A stretch of 64,000 bases of DNA. Source: JAXMCI01 sp046349435 (lineage in GTDB: Bacteria; Pseudomonadota; Alphaproteobacteria; Dongiales; Dongiaceae). The number at the start of each line of letters is the position of its first letter. Position 1 is the stretch's first letter. Made by a program: the position numbers and the translations under genes. Below, one piece after another: positions 16,624 to 24,413 of the stretch. The notes under the pieces were generated by a model, which did not search any database, had not been told where the DNA came from, and saw only the letters and a program-made list of their open reading frames with translations. The stretch lies in contig JAXMCI010000012.1 in the NCBI GenBank assembly GCA_046349435.1, positions 62,001 through 126,000 of the forward strand, given 5' to 3'.

Positions 16624-18342
16624 ATGAACGTGCTCTCGGGACGAAAGGACGCCGGCGCCCGGCGCGCCGGCGACGAGCCCTCGGCGGGCGAGGCCGCGGC
16701 CGAGCACGAGCGCTGGCTGGCGGAGAGCTACGGCCCCGACGTGGCGCGCCGGCCGGAGCGCAAGCGCTTTCGCACCGACTGCGGCATCGACGTCGCGCCG
16801 CTCTATTCGCCGCGCGATCTCGCCGGCTTCGACCCGGCGCGCGACCTGGGCTTTCCCGGCGAGTTCCCCTTCACCCGCGGCGACCGTCCCGCGATGTACC
16901 GCAACGAGGCCTTCGTGGTCTCGGCCTATACCGGCTTCGGCGAGGCCGAGGCCTGCAACCGGCGCCTGAAGCACCTGCTCGGGCTCGGCGTCGAGCAGCT
17001 GCTGCTCGCCTTCGACCTGCCGACCCAGTGCGGCTACGACGCCGACCACATCATGTCGACCGGCGAGGTCGGCCGGGTGGGCGTGGCGATCAGCAGCCTC
17101 GCCGACATGGAGGCGCTGTTCGACGGCATCCCGCTCGACAGCGTCAAGCGGGTGGGCACGCTGGGCAACTCGATCGGCCCGATCGTGCTGGCGATGTTCG
17201 CGGCGCTCGGCGAGAAGCAGGGGCTGCGCTGGTCGGACTACACCGTCAACCTGCAGAACGACGTGCTGAAGGAGTACCTGGCGCGCGGCACCCAGATCCT
17301 GCCGCCGCGGCCGGCGGCGCGGCTGGCGGTCGATCCGGTCGAATGGTGCGTCGACCATGCGCCGCACTGGTCGCCGATGACGGTGTGCTGCAACCACCTC
17401 AACGCCGCCGGCGCCGGCTCAAGCGCCGCGACCGCGCTGGCCCTGGCCAACGCCGTCCACTACATCGACCTGCTGCTGGCGCGCGGCCGGACCATCGACC
17501 AGGTGGCGCCGCTGCTCCACATGTTCCCCGACGAGCGGCACGATTTCTTCGTGCAGATCGCCAACCTCAGGGCGCTCCGCCGCTTCTGGGCGAAGCTGAT
17601 GAAGGAGCGCTACGGCGCCACCCTGCCGGCCGCCATGGCCCTGCGCACGACCGTCTACGGCCACGGCCAGGAAACCCTGCAGGAGCCGCTCAACAACGTC
17701 GCGCGCATCGGCTACGGCACGCTGGGCTATGTGCTGGGCGGCGCCAGCTACGTCTACATCGCCTCCTGGGACGAGGCGATCGGCACGCCCTCGGAGGAGG
17801 CGGTGCGCGTCGCCGTGCGCACGCAGGAGATCATCGCGCACGAGCACGGCTTCACCGACACCATCGATCCGCTCGGCGGCTCCTACTTCGTCGAGAGCCT
17901 GACCAACCAGGTCGAGGCGCAGATCGCCGAGACCTTCGCGGCGGTGCTGCAGGCGGGCGGCGCGCTGGCCGCGATCGAGGGCGGCTTCGGCCGCCGGCTG
18001 ATGAACGAGGGCGCGACCCGGCGCCAGCGCGACATCGAGTCCGGCGAGCGGCCGTGGGTCACGGTCAATCTCTGGCCGCAGAAGCCGACCGGCGACCGTC
18101 CCGCCTTCCGCGCCGACAAGGAGACCGCCGCGCGTCAGCAGGCGCGGCTCGACCGGGTGCGGCGCGAGCGCGATCCCGCGCGGGTCGCCGCCGCGCTCGC
18201 CGCCGTCGAGGCGGCCGGCCGCGACGGCGGCAACGTCGTCGAGCCGGTGCTCGAGGCGGTGCGCGCCTATGCCACCGTCGGCGAGATCTGCGACATCTGG
18301 CGCCGCCAGCACGGGGTCTTCGAGCCGTCGCGCGCCTATTGA
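16624..18342 (+). CDS. Divergent acyl-CoA mutase large (substrate-binding) subunit
   Basis: A 572-residue TIM-barrel subunit of the methylmalonyl-CoA mutase family, without the B12 domain, which is encoded separately at 12417-12839. Family framework is clear: FDLPTQCGYDADH (130-142), QNDVLKEYLARGT (211-223), DTIDPLGGSYFVE (412-424). But the signature that reads RxWTxRQ(Y/F/I)AGFG in known mutases is here NEAFVVSAYTGFG (94-106). The SGYH of the active-site His reads CCNH (255-258), and the GGxQSLHTNxxDEA loop reads GGASYVYIASWDEA (372-385). Tyr102, Arg221 and His258 at three key positions are kept. It should not be called propionate-pathway methylmalonyl-CoA mutase; substrate unknown. Confidence 0.88.
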   Translation: MNVLSGRKDAGARRAGDEPSAGEAAAEHERWLAESYGPDVARRPERKRFRTDCGIDVAPLYSPRDLAGFDPARDLGFPGEFPFTRGDRPAMYRNEAFVVSAYTGFGEAEACNRRLKHLLGLGVEQLLLAFDLPTQCGYDADHIMSTGEVGRVGVAISSLADMEALFDGIPLDSVKRVGTLGNSIGPIVLAMFAALGEKQGLRWSDYTVNLQNDVLKEYLARGTQILPPRPAARLAVDPVEWCVDHAPHWSPMTVCCNHLNAAGAGSSAATALALANAVHYIDLLLARGRTIDQVAPLLHMFPDERHDFFVQIANLRALRRFWAKLMKERYGATLPAAMALRTTVYGHGQETLQEPLNNVARIGYGTLGYVLGGASYVYIASWDEAIGTPSEEAVRVAVRTQEIIAHEHGFTDTIDPLGGSYFVESLTNQVEAQIAETFAAVLQAGGALAAIEGGFGRRLMNEGATRRQRDIESGERPWVTVNLWPQKPTGDRPAFRADKETAARQQARLDRVRRERDPARVAAALAAVEAAGRDGGNVVEPVLEAVRAYATVGEICDIWRRQHGVFEPSRAY

Positions 18343-18627
18343 GGCGGTGCCAGCCTCGCTTTCCGGCAGTCTGCGACGAGAGTCGAAGGGCGAGGCCGGC
18401 GCGGCCGGCGGCGGCAATTGCGGCGCTGCGGGCGCGCATCATCCGAGGTGATGGCGGCCATCAGCCGATACTGCTTGTGCGCGCCGGACCGCGCGCTGAT
18501 GCTTCATGCCGTCGCCGCCCGCCACCAGCCGGCAATCGACGGAAACGGACGGCGCCCGGCTTCCCTGTCGTGAGCTGAGATGACGCGTCGCGGGAACCGC
18601 CGCACTCTCGATCGCACCGGCCGGGCG
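18343..18627. other. Convergent intergenic region
   Basis: This 285-nt stretch lies between the convergent mutase and ABC ATPase genes. I see no convincing gene, RNA or strong terminator in it, only a weak GAGGC/GCCTC hairpin at the start. Confidence 0.6.
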
Positions 18628-19758
18628 TCACCCCGGCAGGACGCGGCAGTGATCCGCCGACCAGCCGAGCATGATCTCCTCGTCGACCTGCGGCGGGGCG
18701 CCGTCGAGCGGCGGCATCTTCACCAGGATCTCGCAATCGCCGAAGCAGCGCAGCCGCAGCCGCAGGTGGTCGCCGAGGTAGTAGGCCTCGCGGACCCGTG
18801 CCGTGACGCGGTTGTCGGCGGTCCGCGCAGCGTCGCCGACCACAGTGCGCTCCGGCCGGATGCCGAGCATCGCCGTCTCGCCCTCAGCGAGGGAGCGGTC
18901 GCTGACGCCGGTGACGATCTCGCCGCTCTGCATGCGGATGCGCCAGCGGGCGCCGTCGCGCCCCACCACCTTGCCGCAGATCAGGTTGTTCTCGCCGAGG
19001 AAGTTGGCGACGAAGGTGGTGCGCGGCGATTCGTAGATCGTCGCCGGCGCGTCGAGCTGCTGGATCTCGCCACCCTCGAACACCGCGATGCGGTCCGACA
19101 TGGTGAGCGCCTCGCTCTGGTCGTGGGTGACGTAGACCACGGTGACACCGAGCTCGCGATGGAGGCGGCGGATCTCGATCTGCATCTGCTCGCGCAGCTG
19201 CTTGTCGAGCGCGCCCAGCGGCTCGTCCATCAGCACGATCTCCGGGTCGAAGACGATGGCGCGGGCCAGCGCGACGCGCTGCTGCTGGCCGCCGGAGAGC
19301 TCGGTCGGCTTGCGCCGGCCGAGCCCCGGCAGGCGCACGATGTCGAGCGCCCGCTTCACCCGGGCGCCGATCTCGGTCTTGGGGAAGTGCCGCGCGCGCA
19401 GCGGGAAGGCGATGTTCTCCTCCGCCGTCATGTGCGGGAACAGGGCGTATTGCTGGAAGACCATGCCGATGTTGCGGCGGTAGGGCGGCACGTGCTCGAT
19501 CGCGCGCCCGTTCAGCAGGATGTGGCCCTCGGTCGGGTCCTCGAAGCCCGCCAGCATCATCAGCGTGGTCGTCTTGCCCGAGCCCGAGGGCCCGAGCAGG
19601 GTCAGGAACTCGCCCCGCCGGATCGAGAGGTCGAGGCTCTTCACCGCGTAGCTGACCCCGTCATAGGTCTTGCGCACGCCGGAGAAGACCGCGATCGCCT
19701 CCGCCCCGCCGCCGGTGCCGGGCGCCGCCTCGCCCACGCTGTAGTTATTTTTGCCCAC
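18628..19758 (-). CDS. ABC transporter ATPase, PotA-like (polyamine/quaternary amine type)
   Basis: A PotA-type ATPase of about 376 residues. Walker A GPSGSGKTT, signature LSGGQQQRVALARA, Walker B VLMDEPLGALD and the switch His in VYVTHDQ are intact, followed by a C-terminal OB-like TOBE regulatory domain. It energises the importer whose binding protein and permeases are on the opposite strand from 19864. Divergent placement of the ATPase from its partners is unusual but the pairing is the only one nearby. The start is uncertain: GTG 19758 is given; the frame stays open to a TTG at 19827, and neither has a strong ribosome-binding site. Confidence 0.85.
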   Translation of the reverse strand: MGKNNYSVGEAAPGTGGGAEAIAVFSGVRKTYDGVSYAVKSLDLSIRRGEFLTLLGPSGSGKTTTLMMLAGFEDPTEGHILLNGRAIEHVPPYRRNIGMVFQQYALFPHMTAEENIAFPLRARHFPKTEIGARVKRALDIVRLPGLGRRKPTELSGGQQQRVALARAIVFDPEIVLMDEPLGALDKQLREQMQIEIRRLHRELGVTVVYVTHDQSEALTMSDRIAVFEGGEIQQLDAPATIYESPRTTFVANFLGENNLICGKVVGRDGARWRIRMQSGEIVTGVSDRSLAEGETAMLGIRPERTVVGDAARTADNRVTARVREAYYLGDHLRLRLRCFGDCEILVKMPPLDGAPPQVDEEIMLGWSADHCRVLPG

Positions 19759-19863
19759 GGTGAAAAAAACCTCGTTTGCCAGGGTGAGCGGATGGCTGGA
19801 TGATAGTGTAGATCGAGATCCGCTCAAAGTATTAAATCGTCGATCTTCACAGGGAGGGCTACG

Positions 19864-20991
19864 ATGACTTGCGACCTTTACAGTAAAAACCCGTCTGATC
19901 TTCTTCGGCTCAAGGGCTCACGCCCGGCATCCGGCCTGGCCCGCCGCGGGCTGATCGGCCTCGGCGCCTCGCTCGCCGCGGCGGCGGCGCTGCTCTGCGG
20001 CCTGCCGCAGGCCAAGGCCCGCGACCTCACCATCGTCGCCTATGGCGGCAACACCCAGGCCGGCATGGACACCGCCTACTTCAAGCCGTTCACCAAGGCG
20101 ACCGGCAAGGCGATCGTCCAGGACCAGGATCCCAGCCTGGCCAAGGTGCGGGCGATGGTGCAGGCCGGCAACATCACCTGGGACCTGCTCGACCAGGAGC
20201 AGCCCGACGCGATGGCCGGCTGCGACGAGGGCATCTTCGAGACGATCGACTACTCGAAGCTCGACACCACCCACCTGATGAAGCAGACCCTGGGCACCTG
20301 CGGCATCGGCATCTACACCGCCGGCAACGTGCTCGCCTATGACGGCGACAAGATCAAGAGCGACCCGCCGACCAGCTGGGCTGATTTCTGGAACACCAAG
20401 AAGTGGCCGGGCAAGCGCGGCTTCTGGTACACGCCGAAGGGCGCGCTGGAGTTCGCCCTGCTCGCCGACGGGGTGCCGCTCGCCGACATCTACAAGGTGC
20501 TGCGCACCAAGGAGGGCGTCGACCGCGCCTTCAAGAAGCTCGACGAGATCAAGCCGGACATCCTGTGGTGGAAGACCGGCGGCGAGCTGATCAACCGGCT
20601 GGCGTCGGGCGAATACGCGATGACGATGGCCTGGAACGGGCGCATCGCCGCCGCCAACCACAACGACAAGCGCAACTTCAAGATCGTCTGGCCGGCCGGC
20701 TTCACCACCGTCACCGACCAGTGGGTGATCGTGAAGGGCACGCCGAACCTGGCCGAGGCGTACGAGTTCCTCAAGGTCGCGCTGAACGCCGACAACCAGG
20801 CCGAGTTCATGCGCCACGTCGCCTACAGCGCGGCCAACGAGCAGGCCTACGACAAGCTCGACAAGGCCCGTCTCGAGGAGCTGCCGATGTCGCCGCAGAA
20901 CATCCAGCACGGCATCCCGGAAGACGTGGAGTTCTGGGGCCAGAACCTCGACGCCCTGACCCAGCGCTTCAACGCCTGGGCCTCGAAGTAG
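19864..20991 (+). CDS. ABC transporter solute-binding protein, PotD-like
   Basis: A 375-residue periplasmic binding protein of the spermidine/putrescine (PotD) group. An extended N-terminal region (about 25 residues) precedes a signal peptide with RRGLIGLG and a hydrophobic stretch ending in QAKA-RD, so the mature protein starts near residue 53. The mature part has LTIVAYGG and the family elements WADFWNTKKWPGKR and MTMAWNGR. AGGGAGG-like sequence lies before ATG 19864. It captures a cationic or amine-type ligand for the permeases downstream. The ligand is not clear, and transport of an amine-bearing or cyclic acid for the CoA pathway downstream is only an inference. Confidence 0.88.
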   Translation: MTCDLYSKNPSDLLRLKGSRPASGLARRGLIGLGASLAAAAALLCGLPQAKARDLTIVAYGGNTQAGMDTAYFKPFTKATGKAIVQDQDPSLAKVRAMVQAGNITWDLLDQEQPDAMAGCDEGIFETIDYSKLDTTHLMKQTLGTCGIGIYTAGNVLAYDGDKIKSDPPTSWADFWNTKKWPGKRGFWYTPKGALEFALLADGVPLADIYKVLRTKEGVDRAFKKLDEIKPDILWWKTGGELINRLASGEYAMTMAWNGRIAAANHNDKRNFKIVWPAGFTTVTDQWVIVKGTPNLAEAYEFLKVALNADNQAEFMRHVAYSAANEQAYDKLDKARLEELPMSPQNIQHGIPEDVEFWGQNLDALTQRFNAWASK

Positions 20992-21009
20992 GCACCGGAT
21001 CAAGGAGGA

Positions 21010-21034
21010 GGGAGGCGCCCGCCGGGCGCCTCCC
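21010..21034 (+). terminator. Intercistronic hairpin between binding protein and permease
   Basis: GGGAGGCGCCC and GGGCGCCTCCC form a perfect 11-bp stem around a 3-nt GCC loop, 19 nt after the binding-protein stop and 22 nt before the permease start. There is no T-run. In importer operons such elements let the binding protein be made in excess by stabilising the 5' mRNA or by partial termination. A similar hairpin is at 45170-45201. Confidence 0.65.
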
Positions 21035-21056
21035 TTGTCCGCTCGCGGATCGCCTC

Positions 21057-22310
21057 TTGCCGGCCGCCTCGACCAGCGCCATCGACCTCGGCCTGCCGCC
21101 CGCCAAGGCCCGCCCGGCGTCGCGCGCCGCACGCCGGCGGCGAGCCCTGCTCTGCTGGGCGCTGATCGCGCCCACCCTCGTCTTCCTCGTCGTCACCTTC
21201 GCTGCGCCGATCGCGGTGTTCCTCTACCGCTCGATCGACAACAGCCTGCTGCGCGAGACCCTGGTGCGCACCATCCCGGCCCTGCAGCGCTGGGACGGGA
21301 CCGGCAATCCGCCGGCCGACGCCTATGGCGCGCTGCTCGCCGACCTGATCGACGCCAAGCAGCGCGCCCAGACCGGCCGCATGGCGCGCCGGCTGAGCAA
21401 CAACATCCCGGAATTCTACGAGATCGTCGTGGTGACGGCGCGCAAGCTGCCGAAGGCCGTGCCCGACGACGCGGCGGCCGCCCTGCAGGCGATCGATGCG
21501 CGCTGGGCCGATCCCGTGCTGTGGCAGACCATGCGCCAGGAATCCGGCCGGCTCACCCCGTTCTACCTGCTCAACGCCATCGGGCTGCGGCAGGACCTGC
21601 AAGGCGGCATCGGCCTGCAGGCGCCGGAAATGCAGATCTTCCCGCAGGTCTACCTCAGGACCTTCGTGATCTGCGCGGTGGTGACGCTGCTCTGCGTGCT
21701 GCTCTCCTACCCCGTCGCCTACACGCTCTACCTGCTGCCGACGGGCACGGTGAACAAGCTGCTGGTCTTCGTGCTGATCCCGTTCTGGACCTCGCTGCTG
21801 ATCCGCACCTCCTCCTGGGTGATCCTGCTGCAGAACCAGGGGATCGTGAACGACTTCCTGCAGTGGACGGGGATCACCAGCGCGCCGGTCCCGCTGATCT
21901 TCAACCGCTTCGGCGTCTACGTCACCATGACGCAGGTGCTGCTGCCCTACGCGCTGCTGCCGATCTACACGGCGATGCGCACCATCCCGATGTCGCAGCT
22001 CCAGGCGGCGCTCTCCCTCGGCGCCCGGCCGGCGCGCTCCTTCCTGATGGTCTTCCTGCCGCAGACCCTGCCCGGCCTCGGCGCCGGCGCGCTGCTCGTC
22101 TTCATCCTGGCGCTCGGCTACTACATCACCCCGGCCCTGGTCGGCGGCCCGTCCGACCAGATGATCAGCTACTTCATCGCCTTCTTCACCAACGAGACGA
22201 TCAACTGGGGCCAGGCCTCGGCGCTCGGCGCCTGGCTGCTGCTCTTCACCCTGGTGATGTACGCGATCTTCGCCACCCGGGGCAGCCGCGGCCTGAAGGG
22301 GACGGTATGA
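21057..22310 (+). CDS. ABC transporter permease, PotB-like
   Basis: A membrane permease of about 417 residues. After a basic N-terminus (ARRRRALL) comes a first membrane helix LIAPTLVFLVVTFAAPIAVF, then a large periplasmic loop of about 130 residues typical of the longer PotB-like permeases, and five further helices. The EAA-type loop reads SLGARPARSFLMVFLP, where the ATPase docks. The only in-frame start after the upstream hairpin is TTG 21057, so I use it; no clear ribosome-binding site is seen, and coupling to the upstream gene may help. It overlaps the next permease by ATGA. It forms the channel with the product of 22307-23137. Confidence 0.85.
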   Translation: MPAASTSAIDLGLPPAKARPASRAARRRRALLCWALIAPTLVFLVVTFAAPIAVFLYRSIDNSLLRETLVRTIPALQRWDGTGNPPADAYGALLADLIDAKQRAQTGRMARRLSNNIPEFYEIVVVTARKLPKAVPDDAAAALQAIDARWADPVLWQTMRQESGRLTPFYLLNAIGLRQDLQGGIGLQAPEMQIFPQVYLRTFVICAVVTLLCVLLSYPVAYTLYLLPTGTVNKLLVFVLIPFWTSLLIRTSSWVILLQNQGIVNDFLQWTGITSAPVPLIFNRFGVYVTMTQVLLPYALLPIYTAMRTIPMSQLQAALSLGARPARSFLMVFLPQTLPGLGAGALLVFILALGYYITPALVGGPSDQMISYFIAFFTNETINWGQASALGAWLLLFTLVMYAIFATRGSRGLKGTV

Positions 22311-23137
22311 GCCGCCGCTTCAACCCGCATCGCGGCCTGGCGCGCTGGACCCTCTACGCCATCACCGGGCTGGTGCTGGCCTATCTCGTGGTGCCGCTGG
22401 TCATCATCATCCCGATCTCCTTCACCTCGGTCAGCCTGCTGATCTTCCCGCCGCCCTCCCTCTCGCTGCGCTGGTACGAGGAGCTGGTGACCAACCCGGT
22501 CTGGGCCACCGCGGTGCGCAACAGCCTGCTGGTCGGCGTCGGCGCGACGGTCTGCGCCACCGTGCTGGGCACGCTCTGCGCGGTCGGCCTCAACATGAAG
22601 CAGGTCCGCTTCAGCCGGCTGGTCACCGCGATCGTGCTGTCGCCGATGATCGTGCCGATCGTCATCACCGCGATCGGCACCTACTTCTTCTACTCGGCGG
22701 TCGGTCTGGTCAGCACCTTCCTCGGGCTGATCGTCGCCCACACCACCATCGCCATCCCCTTCGTGGTGATCACCGTCTCGGCCTCGCTCGAGCGCTACGA
22801 GCCGATCCTGACGCGGGCGGCGCTGATCTGCGGCGCCTCGCCGGTGCGCACCTTCATGCGGGTGATGCTGCCGATCATCGCGCCCGGCATCCTGTCCGGG
22901 GCGCTGTTCGCCTTCGCCACCTCCTTCGACGAGGTGGTGATCGCGCTGTTCCTGGCCGGCCCGAACCAGCGCACGCTGCCGTTGCAGATCTTCAGCGGCA
23001 TCCGCGAGACGATCAACCCGACCATCGCCAGCGCCGCGACGCTGCTCACCATCTTCGCGGTCGGGCTGATGCTGTTCATGGCCTATCTGCGCCAGCGCAG
23101 CGAGCGCATGCGCAGCACGGCCCCGGCCGAGGCCTGA
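22307..23137 (+). CDS. ABC transporter permease, PotC-like
   Basis: A 276-residue PotC-type permease with six predicted helices: LYAITGLVLAYLVVPLVIII near the N-terminus, then NSLLVGVGATVCATVLGTL, VLSPMIVPIVITAIGTYF, LGLIVAHTTIAIPFVVI, and two in the C-terminal part. The ATPase-docking loop is RAALICGASPVRTFMRVMLP. It pairs with the upstream permease, to which it is coupled by a 4-nt overlap, and completes the inner-membrane channel of this importer. The stop is followed after 10 nt by the thioesterase gene on the same strand, so transport and catabolism genes appear to be one transcript. Confidence 0.88.
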   Translation: MSRRFNPHRGLARWTLYAITGLVLAYLVVPLVIIIPISFTSVSLLIFPPPSLSLRWYEELVTNPVWATAVRNSLLVGVGATVCATVLGTLCAVGLNMKQVRFSRLVTAIVLSPMIVPIVITAIGTYFFYSAVGLVSTFLGLIVAHTTIAIPFVVITVSASLERYEPILTRAALICGASPVRTFMRVMLPIIAPGILSGALFAFATSFDEVVIALFLAGPNQRTLPLQIFSGIRETINPTIASAATLLTIFAVGLMLFMAYLRQRSERMRSTAPAEA

Positions 23138-23147
23138 GGGGGATCGG

Positions 23148-23666
23148 GTGGCGGACGATCAACGCTTCGACGCCGGCGGGCTGGAGCTCTGCTGCACGGT
23201 CGCGCCGGGCCCCGAGATGATCGACTACAACGGCCATCTCAACGTCGCCTTCTATGGCGCGCTGTTCGAGGATGCGGCGCGGTCGATCTTCGCGCGCATC
23301 GACATCAGCCGGGCCTATCGCGAGCGGACCGGCGCCGCGCTGTTCGCCGCCGAGCTGCACATCGTCTTCCACCGCGAGGTGGCGGAGGGCGAGGCGGTCG
23401 ACATCCTCTGCCGCATCCTCGACTGCGACGGCCGCAAGCTGCAGGTCATGTTCTACATGGTGCGGTCGCGCGACGGTGCGCTCGCCGCCGCGCAGGAGAT
23501 CCTCTATCTGCATGTCGACCTGGCGCAGCGCCGGGTGAGCCCGATCCCCGAGCCGCAGGCCGGCCGCATCCGGGCCCTGCTCGAGGCGCACCGCCGGCTG
23601 CCGCCGCCGGCCGATGCCGGCCGCAGCGTCGCGCTGCGCCGGCGGCCGGCCGTGGCGCCGCGATGA
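23148..23666 (+). CDS. Hot-dog acyl-CoA thioesterase (4-hydroxybenzoyl-CoA/betainyl-CoA thioesterase-like)
   Basis: A 172-residue single hot-dog-fold protein starting with GTG. The segment PGPEMIDYNGHLNVAFYGALF (give or take the ends) contains the DYNGH motif that in this family places the catalytic Asp and the long helix. It resembles the thioesterases linked to carnitine breakdown (betainyl-CoA thioesterase) and to FadM/YbgC enzymes. It would release a free acid from a CoA thioester. The gene overlaps the following SDR by 4 nt. Substrate not determinable; the CoA ligases and ring genes downstream suggest an intermediate or dead-end of that pathway. Confidence 0.82.
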   Translation: MADDQRFDAGGLELCCTVAPGPEMIDYNGHLNVAFYGALFEDAARSIFARIDISRAYRERTGAALFAAELHIVFHREVAEGEAVDILCRILDCDGRKLQVMFYMVRSRDGALAAAQEILYLHVDLAQRRVSPIPEPQAGRIRALLEAHRRLPPPADAGRSVALRRRPAVAPR

Positions 23667-24406
23667 GCGGCCGTCCCGTCGCGCTGGTCACCGGTGCCGG
23701 CCGCGGCATCGGCGCCGCCTCGGCGCGCGAGCTCCACGCCCGCGGCTACGACCTCGCGCTGATGTCGCCGTCCGACAACGCCCTGCGGCTGGCCGCGGAG
23801 CTCGGCGGCCGCGGCCTGCGCGGCGAGGTGGAGTCCGAGGCCGATCTCGCCGCGCTGGTGGCGCTCGCCCGCGACGCGTTCGGGCGCGTCGACGCCGTGG
23901 TGATGAGCATGGGCCACGCGCCCTGGTCGGTCTCCTCCGGCCTCGCCTACGATCCCGCGCTGGAGGGGCACCTGCTCGACATCCCCGACGCCGACTGGAG
24001 CCGCGGCGTCGAGTCGATCCTGCTCGGCGCCATCCGCCTCTGCCGGCTGGTGACGCCGCTCATGCTCGAGCGCCGCCAGGGCTCGATCGTGCTGATCTCC
24101 TCCTTCACGGCGCGCGAGCCCCGCCTCTGCTTCCCGATCTCGTCGGTGGTGCGGCCGGCGCTCGCCGGCTTCGTCAAGCTCTATGCCGACCGCTATGCGC
24201 GCGACGGGCTGCGCATCAACCTCGTGCTGCCCGGCTTCATCGACAACTGGCCGGCCGACGAGGTGGTGGTGCGGTCGATTCCGATGGCGCGGCGCGGCAG
24301 CGTCGAGGAGGTGGCCAAGACGGTCGCGTTCCTGCTCTCGGCCGATGCCGGCTACATCACCGGCCAGAGCCTGCTGGTCGACGGCGCCGTCAATCGCGGG
24401 CTCTAG
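23663..24406 (+). CDS. SDR-family protein lacking the catalytic Tyr-Lys pair
   Basis: A 247-residue SDR fold with an intact cofactor loop TGAGRGIG (10-17). The rest of the active site is changed: the NNAG motif reads MSMG (81-84), and the YxxxK position reads SSVVR (160-164), Ser for Tyr and Arg for Lys. The Ser in LISSFTA is kept. Similar degenerate SDRs exist in genomes, but without the dyad a standard ketoreductase role is doubtful. The last strand KTVAFLLSADAGYITGQSL is normal. It lies between the thioesterase (4-nt overlap) and another SDR with a changed dyad (8 nt away), and the two may form a hetero-oligomer (inference). Confidence 0.83.
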   Translation: MSGRPVALVTGAGRGIGAASARELHARGYDLALMSPSDNALRLAAELGGRGLRGEVESEADLAALVALARDAFGRVDAVVMSMGHAPWSVSSGLAYDPALEGHLLDIPDADWSRGVESILLGAIRLCRLVTPLMLERRQGSIVLISSFTAREPRLCFPISSVVRPALAGFVKLYADRYARDGLRINLVLPGFIDNWPADEVVVRSIPMARRGSVEEVAKTVAFLLSADAGYITGQSLLVDGAVNRGL

Positions 24407-24413
24407 GAGGATC

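Noticed and set aside
16624..18342. Naming the gene as standard methylmalonyl-CoA mutase of propionate metabolism
   Set aside because: Signature CoA/substrate residues are replaced and the operon has its own CoA ligase and thiolase; a generic divergent acyl-CoA mutase label is safer.
19759..19827. TTG 19827 as start of the ABC ATPase gene
   Set aside because: The added residues are not part of the family fold and no ribosome-binding site is seen; GTG 19758 gives usual length, though this is not certain.
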